The position numbers and the translations under genes were made by a program. The notes under the pieces are model-generated. The model was not told the origin of the DNA and did not search any database. It saw only the letters and a list, made by a program, of their open reading frames with translations. From contig JAOANR010000004.1 of assembly GCA_030278955.1 (NCBI GenBank), forward strand, positions 1,612,001 to 1,676,000: a stretch of 64,000 nucleotides of DNA, in the 5' to 3' direction. The stretch's first letter is position 1. Every line of letters begins with the position of its first letter. This DNA is from Hygrophila difformis. Lineage: Eukaryota > Streptophyta > Magnoliopsida > Lamiales > Acanthaceae. This document shows positions 47,051-57,777 of the stretch, piece after piece.

Positions 47051-47150
47051 TGGGCTACGCTGGCGTGTTTGTAATTTTCGTAGCCTTTTCTGATATAATA
47101 CCGGCTTCGCCCTCCCTTTCTACCAAAAAAAAAAAAGCTAATCTCATGTT

Positions 47151-47367
47151 CATTGGGAAAAGCTAGAGCTGTGTTTTCTGCATATGTTTTTTGAAGCTAG
47201 CTTTATTTTACTATCAAAACAATAGTTTCGTTCTGCACACTAGCTTTTAAAGATTTTATATGTGAATTGTGGTTTCAAAAACCTCTACAATAAAAGCTAT
47301 ACTGATAGCTTTTGAAAGCTACCTTTTAACTTAATAAATTTTTCTATTCAAATTACTCCCTGTGTCC
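47151..47367. other. Spacer with AGCTTTT/AAAAGCT words, no gene seen
   Basis: AAAAGCTAGAGCT near 47158 and GAAAGCTACCTTTT near 47315 are loosely inverted and could be a degraded MITE. Nothing firmer can be said. Confidence 0.35.
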
Positions 47368-47369
47368 TA

Positions 47370-47891
47370 CTTCCTCCGTTCTTTAATATTTGTTCCATTT
47401 GCTTAGTGATTACTATTCATTAAGTAATCTTAATCAAATTTTTTTAATATACTTCCTCCGTATTCAAAAGTTTTTAACGGACCCACAGATCACTCAGTTC
47501 AATGCACATTTTACACCACAAATAACTCAAGTTCGGTACTAGTAAAAATTCTAAAAGTTAGATATTTAAAAACTACACGACGAGACGAATCTAACAAGAT
47601 CCCATGTGGCTATATTTTAACTTGTATAACTATGTTAAAATTTTAAATGGAAGTCTGTGTGTGAATAGTAACACATTACCAAACGTTAAAAACATTTCAA
47701 TACGGAGGTAGTAATTAAATATGAAAAACATAGTTAAGTGAGATGTTGTTAGATTCGTCTAATCACGTAGTTTTTAAATATAAAATTTTTAAAATTTTTA
47801 TTTATATAAAATTTAAGTTATTAATGGTTTAAAATGTGCATTGTATTGCGTGAAATACAGAAATGGTGCAGATATTAAAGAACAGAGGAAG
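47370..47891. mobile_element. Stowaway-like MITE (outer), split by another MITE
   Basis: The left end CTTCCTCCGTTCTTTAATAT pairs with the other-strand right end CTTCCTCTGTTCTTTAATAT. TA flanks both sides (47368-47369 and 47892-47893). Removing the inner element leaves about 260 bp, a normal size. Confidence 0.85.
47452..47711. mobile_element. Stowaway-like MITE (inner)
   Basis: The left end CTTCCTCCGTATTCAAAAGT pairs with the other-strand right end CTACCTCCGTATTGAAATGT. It is flanked by TA at 47450-47451 and 47712-47713. At 260 bp it inserted into the outer MITE. Confidence 0.85.
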
Positions 47892-48004
47892 TATGTCTCA
47901 AAACTTTTGGATATTGGAAGACTTTTGGACACGTCGTCCAAATAAGATCTCATTCGATTATATTATGACTTATATAATTGCAACAAAAAATTATGTCAAA
48001 CTTA

Positions 48005-49976
48005 GAGCACCCACAACCGTGTACACTAATTCAATTAATGTCAGGGCCTACTGAAATGAATTGAACTAACTAGCAATGTGGCAATTAATAGGATGTGTGC
48101 CCCACATCTGTAATTCAACAGGTTTAATTCAATTAAAAGGGAAAAGTGTCAGAAAAGTTGATATAAATTAAATTTCTTTTGATTTTGTAAAATAAAACTA
48201 AAGAGGATGTGGGCCCCACATGCTCTTTTGCAACAAATCTTTTTTTTTTGCTGGACTTTGCAACGGATCTTTTAATATTAAAAATTAAATTTTATTATAT
48301 TATTGATTATTTTTTAAAAAAATACACTATATATCCAAAATATAACATATATGTCCAAAATGTTAATCTATATATTCAAATGTTAATCTATGTATATAAA
48401 ATGTTAACCTATTTGTACAAAATGCTTACAAAAATAATACTCCTATATGTCTAAAATGCTAACCTATTTATCCAATATGTTAACCTCTATGTCCAAAATG
48501 TTAACCTATGTATTCAAAATTTAAATACAATGGTTATAAAATTATTTGATATTTTATATATCAAAATCATTAAAATATTTGGAAATTATTGAATAGTGAA
48601 TGCATTAATGATCAACAGTGAATAAAGATTGGAGGTTAAGTCCCTTGACTTCCAACGGAAGGTTGGAGGTTCGATTCCCCACCGGCCCCTTATCCCTCCC
48701 TTTTATTCCCATTTGTAATTGTGTGGCATGGGCTCCCACCACCCCTTTTCAGGCCTTCAATGGCTCCTAAAAAAACAGTGAATAAAGATGGAACAGTGCA
48801 ACCATTTATTCTGTCTGCCCAACCCAATCTCTTCTACGCGGTTTATTGTATCTATAAATATGTTACTCCAGTGATGAAATAAGAACACCCCAAGAAAGCT
48901 TTTCTCTGCTCATTAATTTCTCTCTCATATTTGCCTACCATTTTTCTTCTCAGCTCTGTCTCATTTCTTCTCAGCTCTCTGTCTCTCTAAATTACTCGGT
49001 AGCTTCACCATCAACATCATCATTGTTGTCTTGTTCCCTTTCATTTAAAACTTCAATCCCTAAGTTATTAAACAATATATCTACCCTATCACTATATTAC
49101 AAATAGGCCATTCTATTGAATATTTCTACAACAGAAATAGATTTTTTTTTTTGTTGATATAAAATTTGAATGTTCTTAAATGTTTAGAGTGTGGGTCCAT
49201 AAAACCATAAAATTAATTGTTATCAAATTTTATAACTAAAAAACTTATCAAATATTTTCTCAAAATATATAAATTAAATAATACATAAAAATACTTAATT
49301 TGTGTTAATTGACTTTTAATTAAGAAAATAAATATATTATATTTTAATTAAACATAACTGCTAGTTTTTTAAAAATTATTTCTTTATATTAATCATTTTT
49401 TTTAATTATATACAATAACGGCTAGTTTTTAAACTCTATAAATATACATACATCTTTTCCACAATTTTTCACTCTCATTCTCCCACATCCAACACACTTC
49501 ACTTCTTCTTTCCAACCTATCTTTGTTTACATCAAACATAAACCCTCCATATTTTTCCTACAATGGCCGATAACAATAGTAGTGTTTTTATTTATGTTTT
49601 ATTTAATGTGTTGATTAGGTTTTTAATATTCCAATTTTGAAATAGTACTAATATTTAACGTATATTTGGAATATTAATTTTATGCATAATAAAATAAATT
49701 GTATAAATATTTACAAAAGAATATATATTTTGTGTATTTTTTAAATCTAAATATGTATATAATTAAAATAGTATAAAAATTAAATTATTATATAATTTTA
49801 TTGTTGATATTAAATGATTAGATTATGGGTCCCACTAAAAAGAAGGTATGAATTGGTGAATGGATGTATGGATTAATTGAGATGAGTTAAAAGATTGTTG
49901 GAAGAAGTGAAAAGCTGATGTGGCGGAGAGAGAATGAAAAAGTGAGTTATTAATTGGTTAATGAGTGTGGGTGCCC
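48005..49976. mobile_element. Non-autonomous PIF/Harbinger-like element
   Basis: The ends GAGCACCCACAAC and (other strand) GGGCACCCACACT are inverted. TTA flanks both sides (48002-48004 and 49977-49979), the preferred target of this superfamily. The interior retains two promoter-like modules: TATAAATA followed by a CT-rich leader near 48855, and CTATAAATATACA with a leader near 49436, ending at ATG 49563 (MADNNSSVFIYV, soon closed by a stop). No transposase is present. A SINE sits inside. Confidence 0.7.
48630..48773 (+). mobile_element. SINE (ATAATTTGTG family) with 16-bp target duplications
   Basis: AACAGTGAATAAAGAT occurs at 48614-48629 and 48774-48789. The body has box-B GGAGGTTCGATTCCCCACC and the 3' word GTAATTGTGTGGCATGGGCT, ending in A. 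It is nested in the Harbinger-like element. Confidence 0.88.
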
Positions 49977-50711
49977 TTATACCATCAAATAAGATCTCAC
50001 TCGATTATATTTTGACTTATATATTTGCAACAAAAAATTAGGTCAAACTTATACCATGAACAATGTAAAAAGTCCAAATAAGACACAACAAACGGGAAGG
50101 AAGGAGTACAATTTAGAGCAAATCCCAAAATATAGACCTCAATTATGTCAAAATCTTCACTTTGGTACCTAAACTTTTTTATTGGAAAAAACGAGACCCC
50201 AACTTTTAAAAGTTGGAAGAAACTAAACCTCTACCCAAATAAAGTTTTTTGAAACTATCATTTCCCAGCCCTTTACCCTTTTTCCTTCTTACTTTAACAA
50301 CAAAAATTCTTATAGTCATTAAATTTACAATTCTCTTTATGAATTTTAAAAACTGATTTACCAAACATATTTGTATAAGTAAAATTATAATTAATGATTC
50401 AAAATTCATATTTCTAAATATTTTAAACCTTTTTAAAAAAATAATTTTTAAATATTTATATTTTATAGAAAAGAATACATTGGAACCATAATACATTATA
50501 TTATTATTAAATGGAACTATATCTCAATTTATATTTAATGGACCAAATAGAATACTTAAGTTGAAAATTTTATAATATAATTAATAATATATTTGACATT
50601 ATTTAAAATAATTAAATAGTATTAAATATTAGAAAAATTTAAAAATAAATATCTTTAAATTAATCTATATATATCAATCAATTAATAAAAATTAATTTTC
50701 TAAATATTTAG

Positions 50712-52975
50712 TGTAACATCCCGAATAATTAAATTATAAATTGATTTAATTATTATAAGTAAAGTTTACTAACTTCTAATTAATGTTGATTTAGGTCAAA
50801 GACTTGTCATCAAGTGGCCCAACATTAGAATCATTAGCAAGAAAATAAGTTGAGCCCCAACTAGTAGTAGAAGAGATAGAAGAGTCAAATAAAGAAGCTT
50901 TTCAGCCCATTGGGCCGAGTCAAACCCGGCCCAACACCTAACACCTGGCCCGACCCAACAGCCCTTGTATGAGTAGTGGAAGTCAGATTTGGCTTCCCAA
51001 AATGCTCCCCACCACCGAGCCTTGCTAGAGAGAAGGAGGAGAATTGTAGCTTCTTGGAAGAAGAAAGTGGAAGAATTGCTATTGAAGCTTGGGGAAATTA
51101 GCTTGAAGGGGAGTAAAAAGAGTGGAATTAGCTTTAGAATCTTGGTAAGTTATTTCAAATTCTTTCTTTTTCAAGATTTCAACCAACTAGGGATGTATCA
51201 AGAATTTCAAGTGGGTTGTTTTGATTTTTGGTAGGGAAATGTAAATTGAGTCTTGAATTGGAGTGGGTGAGGGAGGAGCCTTCTTGCATGTGTGTGGTAA
51301 GTGTTAAATCACAAAAGTGGGAGGGAAGTCTCAATTTTGAATTTATATTGAAGAGTTGGAAGATGAAAAGGATGAAGACCAAGGCATTTACCATTTGATT
51401 TTGATTTCTTTTGTAGATCTTAGAAGAGTGGAAGTATGAGGCTTGAAGAGGAGTCAAGAGGTTGAAATTGGGAGCTTGGGTAAGACATTACAAGGCAAGG
51501 GTTAAATAATGCATTGAAGTGAAAATGGTGACAAAACTGTATGTTTCAGTTTTGGCACAAACTTGTGCCAGGGAGTTCATTCTGGCGCAAGAAGCCTTGT
51601 TGATGCCAACAGTTGAAAATTTTTCCCAACTTTCAGTATTAGCACAAACTGACGCCAAGGGGTTCAGTTTGGCGCAATTGCCCTTGTCTGCGCCAACCTG
51701 TGAATTTTTCTTCCTTGCCAGAGTTGGCGTTTATCAACGCTAGGTTCTCCATTTTGGCGCAAATAGCCTTGTCTGCGCCAGAATTTCAACTGTGTTTTTA
51801 GAAGCCATTACCTTACTTCGAATTTGATGTTTCTTTCACCCATATTATTATTTTCTTACTCCGATATATGTTAAATGATGATGGGGCATGTTGGAACTTA
51901 CGAGATAAGAACTTAGACAAATTCATAATTTCATCTTACGCGATTATGCTTAGAAGTGGAAGTATATTGTGATTGCCGTTATGCAAGGCTTGGCAAACCT
52001 CAGTCACACATATGTGGATGTTGAGTTTATTCTATATGCTTGATTTGAGATTTATTCCCTTATGTGTATTTGACCATATAGGGATATTCAGCTGATATCC
52101 CGGGTCTGTGTGATGTGCGTGTGGCACGATGCGGCAATTGGGGAGTGAACCCTTTGCCATGACCCGCTAGACGCCGCTCTGGTCAGTGACGACTATCCGG
52201 CTCCCTCACCAGTGTTATTGGCCCTGCGTAGGCTGTTCGTCCGCGGCGGTGGCGACGTTGACGGGCAGTTTATTGTGATGGGAGAGGGTGGTGTCCTCTC
52301 GCCAATGATGACTGTCGACCATGGTTATTAGGAAACGCGTTAGACATGACTATCTACTGCATTTAGGATAGATAGACACCTAGGTCATATCATCCATTTC
52401 ATCATGTCATAACATATATTTGATTGCAGTGGTTGAAGCACCGGTATGAGACGGTGTGATGGTTTGCATTCTCTTACTCACTTATTTAATTATTTTGTTA
52501 ATGTTGATGTTATTATGTGGTTGATGCACCCCCATCCCCCATTATTCTTCCATTGCTCAGTACCCGTACTGACCCCCCTGCTTATTTATTTTATAGATTC
52601 TCCTGAGGCAGATGCTGGGCACGGTGGGACATCTGGGGATGAGTGATCTATGACTTCTCTTGTGTCAGACTTATGTATTATCTTCGTTGTACTAGGAGTC
52701 GCAGTATATTAGATGACATATTATTATGTTAAGGAGTTATGAATCTAGATGTTTTAATGTGTGGATTCAGGGAGTGCCTCCCGGATACGTCTAATATGCT
52801 GTTTATGTTATGGATGTTTATGTTATGGATATGGTTGGGGTTAGGAGTTGTTTTACAGGTATCCAGCTTCGTATTGCTTCGCCTAAGTTGATTGGCCAAC
52901 AATTTAGGGGGGGTAATACAGCAGTGACGTCGCAAAAATTTGGTTTAAATTTTTGGGACGTTACAGAGTGGTATC
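50712..52975 (+). repeat. Ty3/gypsy-type LTR (2.26 kb)
   Basis: It begins TGTAACATCCCG and ends GGGACGTTACA, an LTR with TG...CA ends and short inverted termini. It is directly followed by GAG and then TGGTATCAGAG, the standard initiator-Met tRNA primer-binding site. No second LTR and no gag-pol are found; only about 230 bp of internal sequence follows. Within it, 51550-51790 holds alternating TTGGCGCAA and TGCGCCAA words. Confidence 0.85.
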
Positions 52976-52978
52976 AGA

Positions 52979-52989
52979 GATATTTTTAC
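52979..52989 (+). other. Primer-binding site (initiator Met tRNA)
   Basis: TGGTATCAGAG lies 3 bp after the LTR end. It fixes the orientation of the retroelement remnant as plus. Confidence 0.85.
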
Positions 52990-53252
52990 ATTGATATGTA
53001 TTGCGAACTAGGTTAGAGAACTGGGTGTGAGGGAAGTGGGGATTGCGGATAGTTAGTATTATTTAATTTTATTGCTCTAATGATGTTGTTATGAATTGAG
53101 TTATAGTTGCAATTTGGAACTATGCTAAATTCATTAAATTGCCCAGGAAATCTATACTTGTTTTTCATTGTTCGGTAAAAGGTTTTTATTATACCGAATG
53201 TTAACGAATATTATTTATTTTAATTATATAAAATAAAAAAATAATTGAAAAA

Positions 53253-53425
53253 AACTTAACTAGACCACCAGAAGGAGACATTTCTACTTGTAGGCCATCG
53301 CGGCCCGAATCTCGGGCAAATGGCCTAAAATCGAGCCCGAAATCCTTCTAATGGCCCATTTTCATAAATCAAAATATGGTGGCCCAAAAGTGGAAATAAA
53401 TCCTTCTGGTAGCCTGTTTTAGTTA
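53253..53425. mobile_element. Small palindromic MITE
   Basis: The left arm AGACCACCAGAAGGAGACAT pairs with the other-strand right arm AGGCTACCAGAAGGATTTAT, and TTCTACTTGTAGGCCA pairs with TTCCACTTTTGGGCCA. It is about 170 bp and lies just inside the right MULE repeat. Confidence 0.6.
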
Positions 53426-53979
53426 TTATCTCTAAATTATTCAATTTTTTTGGGCTCAATTAAATATAATTTGAGATATAATCTATTTAAGAATAATATA
53501 TTGTATTATGATTCCAATATATTTTCTTTATAAAAATATAAATATTTTAAATTTTTTAAAGGTTTAAAATATTTAGAAATATGAAATCGTTAAGTATAAT
53601 TTTATTTATGCAAACATGTTTGGTAAATCAGTTGTTAAAATTCATAAAGAGAATTATAAATTTAGTGACTATAAGAATTTTTGGTGCTAAAGTAAGAAGG
53701 AAAAAAAAGTAAAGGGGTAGGAAATGATAGTTTCAAAAAACTTTATTTAGGTGGATGTCTAGTTTCTTCCAACTTTTTAAAATTGAAGTCTAGTTTTTTC
53801 CAATAAAAAAAATTTAGGTACCGATTTTGACATAATTGTGGTCTATATTTTGGGATTTACTCTATAATTTATAAGTTATGATAACTACATATACTTATGC
53901 AATAATAAATTAAACCCTATATAAGAACCCAAGCGGTATCAATAAATTAAACTCTATCGACCAATCCTATATTTCAAAC

Positions 53980-55262
53980 GGAAAAAATACCAAAATGGTG
54001 CCGTAACTTTATCAATTTACCAATTGGGTGCCCTAACTATCGAGTTTTTTAATTTGGTACCTTACTTTACGAATTGTCGTTAATTTAGTCCCAAAAGACC
54101 TTAATGATCTTTATAGCTGATATGGCGAATCATTAGTGATTAAAATTAATAATAAACGCCACATAGAAAATGACTGTACAGTTAAATGCCAAACATTAAC
54201 TGTGGTCAAACATTTTAACTTTTACAACTGAATTCCCCTTTCCACTTGCGGTACCTCACTTAGCAAAAGTTTGAAATCTGCATCTCCAAGACTACTAGCG
54301 TCTAAATGCATTTGGGGACCACCACTGCTACCACATCGCACCACAGCAGTCGTGACCGCTGCTGCTACTCTAGGATCTTCCACCGCCGCCGGCCTTGCAC
54401 CCTCCATCTGAACGCCGGTGCGGCTCACAGTCGGCCCCGGCTCCCTGTTGGGACTCCACAACCATCGCTGCCAATGTTGTCCTCAGCCAGAGCCGCTCCT
54501 CCGCCTTACGCCACTGGTTCCGCCTTTCTCTGCCGTTTGTCTCTTCCCTCTCAGCCCTGCCGCGAAGCCACCGCCCCTCTGGCTTGTCGTGAGCGCCGCC
54601 GCTAAGTTTGATTTCCGAGCGTCGCCGCTAAGTTTGATCTCCGAGCGTCGCCGCCACTGCCGCTGTATGCGGCTCCTCTGTGTGAGTTTTTATCCCCAAT
54701 TGATTTCTATATCAAAATGCCTTTTGGGATAATTTCACAAATTAGGGTTATGCTTTTAGAATCGCCGTTGTTATGACCCTTGAGTTTCTTGGCACCTTTG
54801 AACTTGTGGGTGTTATAACACCTGTTAATTCACTGTTAAGGCGGATTTAATTTTAAAATTTTGAATGATTTTTCGAATTTTTGGGTTCAAATGGAGTAGC
54901 TAGAGGGGGGAATTTTGGGGGAAAAAAACTGGAAAAACATAAATTGGGGCTCGGTAGAAGTTTTAGGTTTGGTATCAAATGGGGGGTAGAAGATGAGTAA
55001 TATAGCAGCAGCTTGGCAAGATTCACTCTAAATTCAATATGCCATCCTACACATGTTATTTGGTCAATGTACAGTCACCGCCTATGTGGCATTTTATCAT
55101 TAATATTAATCAGTAATCACTAATGACTTACCACATCAGCATAAGAGATCATTAAGGTCTTCGGGACTAAATTAGAGATAATTAGTAAAATTACGGTACT
55201 GAATTAGAAAAAATGCACCAAAATGGAAAATTGATAAAGTTATGGCATTTGACATTTTTTCC
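53980..55262. mobile_element. Candidate Pack-MULE carrying a GC-rich captured segment
   Basis: ATTTCAAAC occurs at 53971-53979 and 55263-55271, a perfect 9-bp duplication. Both ends start GGAAAAAATxxCAAA, and arms of about 210 bp are inverted copies (for example ACTTTATCAATTT and GACCTTAATGATCT in both). The interior (about 54240-54700) is GC-rich, unlike anything nearby, with CCGCCGCC-type sequence on either strand. It is followed by intron-like AT-richer DNA after CTGTGTGAGTTT. There is no transposase. The source gene is not identifiable from the sequence. Confidence 0.75.
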
Positions 55263-55398
55263 ATTTCAAACTGAAAATGAATTGGCCCTTCCCCTCCCCT
55301 CCCCTTGTCAAATGACAACAATACATCTTCTCTGATTAGTTTGTGGTTTGATACCTTTTCTACGAAAATTGAAGCAAAGCTGTAAAAGTGCAAAGGCA

Positions 55399-57459
55399 AT
55401 GATCAACTGCTCCCGGTGCGGAGTATCACGGAAACTTAACAGGGCAGCATGGACAAGCTTTGCACTACGGTCACACAGTTCTTTCTTCTGGTTCGGAGAA
55501 CAAGGGATTCATCCATCTTTTTATCCGACCAATGGCTCTGGCTCTGGCCCTGTAATTTTCACATTAAAGCGCAGCGCATTTTCCTTAGCGTTGGATAGCA
55601 GAGATGATCCAATTACGCCTGCCCATTTTAGTTCCATTTATGATTATAATGTGCGGATGCGGGATTTGGGTGGCCGAGGCGATGTTTTTGCTGCCCGTAA
55701 GATGTTTGACAATATGCCTGAACGAGATGCGGTGTCTTATGCTTCGATGGTCAGTATATATCTGAAGCGCGGCGATTTGTACCTAGCCGAGAAGCTTTTC
55801 TATGAAATCCCTTTTGGTATGAGAGGAATTGTGGTGGATTCTGCTATGGTGCACGCTTATGCTAAGGCAGGAATAATGGATCGAGCTAGGCAAATATTTG
55901 ATGAAATGCCCGTGAGGAATGCCTTTTCATGGACCGGTTTGATTTCGGGGTATTTGAAGCATGAGAAAGTGGATGATGCTTTAGAGCTCTTTGATAAAAT
56001 GCCTGAAAAATTTAAAAATGAGGTCACGTGGACTAATGTGATAGTGGGTTTAGGGAGAAATGGATTGGTTAATGAAGCACGGGCAGCTTTTGATCGAATG
56101 CCTATGAAAAATGTGGTTTCAGCTACTTCTATGATCAAAGTTTATATTGAGAATGGTCTGGTCGAAGAGGCGTTCAGACTATTCCATGCACTGCCACAAC
56201 ATAATGTGTACACTTGGAACATAATGATTTATGGTCTTTTGTCTGACAAGAGAGTGTATGAAGCCAAAAATATGTTTGATATGATGCCTTTGAAAAATGC
56301 TGTTTCTTGGACTACAATGGTATCAGGTTTTGCACAGAATGGAATGATTGAGTTGGCAAGGAGGTATTTCGATCAAATGCCTAACAGGGATGTTTCAGCA
56401 TGGAATGCAATGATTTCAGCTTATACGGATGAAGGTCTTATGCATGAGGCTAGTGAGCTATTCAAATTGATGCCAAGTAGAAATATTGTGACTTGGAATG
56501 CAATACTCGATGGGTATGCCAAAGATCAGCAGGAAGCAGAAGTCTTTAGCCACTTTATTTTGATGTTTCGCAATGGCAATAGACCAAATGAGATAAGTCT
56601 TACATGTTTGCTGACTTCGTGCCGTGGTATTCTGGAGGTGCTGCAAGTTCATGGGCTTGTTGTGCACCTTGGGTTTGAAACAGAAACCTCACTTACGAAC
56701 ACTCTGATTACAATGTATCAGAGAAGCGGCGATGTCACCTCAGCTCAGGTTGCTTTCAACGATCTTAAGGCTAGGGATGTTGTGTCTTGGACCGCGGTGA
56801 TATTAGCATATTGTAATCATGGATTTGGTATGCAAGCATTGCAGACATTTGCTCAGATGCTACGAATAGGGCACGATCCTGATGGAATTACTTTTATTGG
56901 GGTTTTGTCAGCATGTAGTCATGCTGGGCTTCTCAAGAAAGGTCAAATGCTTTTCGATTCTATGAGGAGTTATGGTTTAGAACCCATGCCAGAACACTAC
57001 TCTTGCCTTGTGGATATCCTGGGAAGAGCAGGGCTGGTGGATGAGGCCGTGAAAGTTGTACGTGAAATGCCTCCACATAAACAAGATTCTGTAGTTCTTG
57101 GTGCATTGCTTGGTGCTTGCAGGTTGCATGGAGATGACAGACTGGTTGACCAAATAGGCGACAAGCTGATAGAGTTCGAGCCAGCTAGCTCTGGTGGGTA
57201 CGTGCAATTAGCAAATGTTTATGCCACATCAGAGAAATGGAAGAAATTTTCAGAAGTACGGAAGAAGATGAGAGAAAGGGATGTGAAAAAGGCCCCTGGT
57301 CTCAGTGAAATCCAAGTTAATGGAAAGAGTCATGTGTTTTTGGCTCGTGATAGATCTCATCCGCAGATCAACGAGATTCTAATGTTTATGTTTGAGAAAT
57401 TACTTCCCCATATGCAAGATCCTGGCTACATGATTGACAATATACCTGCAATGCGTTAG
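55399..57459 (+). CDS. PLS-class pentatricopeptide repeat protein with E-type C-terminus
   Basis: This encodes 686 aa in one exon from ATG 55399; the open frame starts further up only at TTG. More than ten PPR motifs run from about residue 70 to 560 (typical strings: YASMVSIYLKRGDLYLAEKL, SWTGLISGYLKHEKVDDALE, SWTAVILAYCNHGFGMQALQ). The C-terminus has E/E+-like blocks (GALLGACRLHGDDRL, YVQLANVYATSEKW, KKAPGLSEIQVNGKSHVFLA) but no DYW deaminase domain. The N-terminus is basic and Ser-rich (SRKLNRAAWTSFALRSHSSF), fitting a mitochondrial or plastid transit peptide. Such proteins bind organelle RNA, often at C-to-U editing sites. It starts about 140 bp downstream of the Pack-MULE and looks intact. 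Confidence 0.93.
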   Translation: MINCSRCGVSRKLNRAAWTSFALRSHSSFFWFGEQGIHPSFYPTNGSGSGPVIFTLKRSAFSLALDSRDDPITPAHFSSIYDYNVRMRDLGGRGDVFAARKMFDNMPERDAVSYASMVSIYLKRGDLYLAEKLFYEIPFGMRGIVVDSAMVHAYAKAGIMDRARQIFDEMPVRNAFSWTGLISGYLKHEKVDDALELFDKMPEKFKNEVTWTNVIVGLGRNGLVNEARAAFDRMPMKNVVSATSMIKVYIENGLVEEAFRLFHALPQHNVYTWNIMIYGLLSDKRVYEAKNMFDMMPLKNAVSWTTMVSGFAQNGMIELARRYFDQMPNRDVSAWNAMISAYTDEGLMHEASELFKLMPSRNIVTWNAILDGYAKDQQEAEVFSHFILMFRNGNRPNEISLTCLLTSCRGILEVLQVHGLVVHLGFETETSLTNTLITMYQRSGDVTSAQVAFNDLKARDVVSWTAVILAYCNHGFGMQALQTFAQMLRIGHDPDGITFIGVLSACSHAGLLKKGQMLFDSMRSYGLEPMPEHYSCLVDILGRAGLVDEAVKVVREMPPHKQDSVVLGALLGACRLHGDDRLVDQIGDKLIEFEPASSGGYVQLANVYATSEKWKKFSEVRKKMRERDVKKAPGLSEIQVNGKSHVFLARDRSHPQINEILMFMFEKLLPHMQDPGYMIDNIPAMR

Positions 57460-57777
57460 TTTGAAAATGAATATCACCAGCCATTCAAGTGAAGGAGATA
57501 CGATTAATTCCGAACTGAGGCAAATGTCGAACAACAGTTTATGCATGAGAAGAAGACTGATGAATTACATTGGAAAGAAATTATACAGAAAAGGAATTTC
57601 TAACAAAAATTCACTTTGCCATGACTAGTTTTTCAATTGAATGTACAATAGTTACTGTCTCGTGTGGATTTTCTGATGAGTATGTGCAAGAAGTTCAACC
57701 ACTCTTGGAATTTGAGGGAGTGCACTTAGGATGTCCACGCACAAATTGCTCGAATCCTCATAATAGCAGGTAACAGC
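57460..57777 (+). other. PPR gene 3' region
   Basis: The short open frames present have no family features. Likely transcribed 3' sequence up to the direct repeat. Confidence 0.5.

Larger units (their letters stand above)
45743..47136 (+). mobile_element. Short L1-type LINE with target duplications, lacking ORF2
   Basis: GCTAATCTCATGTT is present at 45729-45742 and 47137-47150 (17 bp if the preceding AAA is counted). The insert ends in a run of A before the right copy. It contains a degraded ORF1, then 30 consecutive C (47018-47047), then a 3' UTR-like segment. The ~4 kb expected for ORF2 is absent, so the element is an internally deleted form. Confidence 0.85.
50116..53862. mobile_element. 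MULE with ~430-bp terminal inverted repeats
   Basis: Sequence from 50116 to about 50560 is the inverted counterpart of 53862 back to about 53440, starting GAG(C/T)AAATCCCAAAATATAG in both. Outside are TACAATTTA (50107-50115) and TATAATTTA (53863-53871), 8 of 9 identical, the 9-bp duplication expected of Mutator elements. No transposase is present. The interior is occupied mainly by a Ty3/gypsy LTR and a small MITE. Confidence 0.82.

Noticed and set aside
48614..48789. tRNA gene near 48.66 kb
   Set aside because: The box-B-like word belongs to a SINE with a target duplication and an A-tail; a full cloverleaf is not apparent.
54222..54732. Several GC-rich ORFs in the Pack-MULE core
   Set aside because: All frames of GC-rich DNA tend to be open; none shows a recognisable domain, so no CDS is called.
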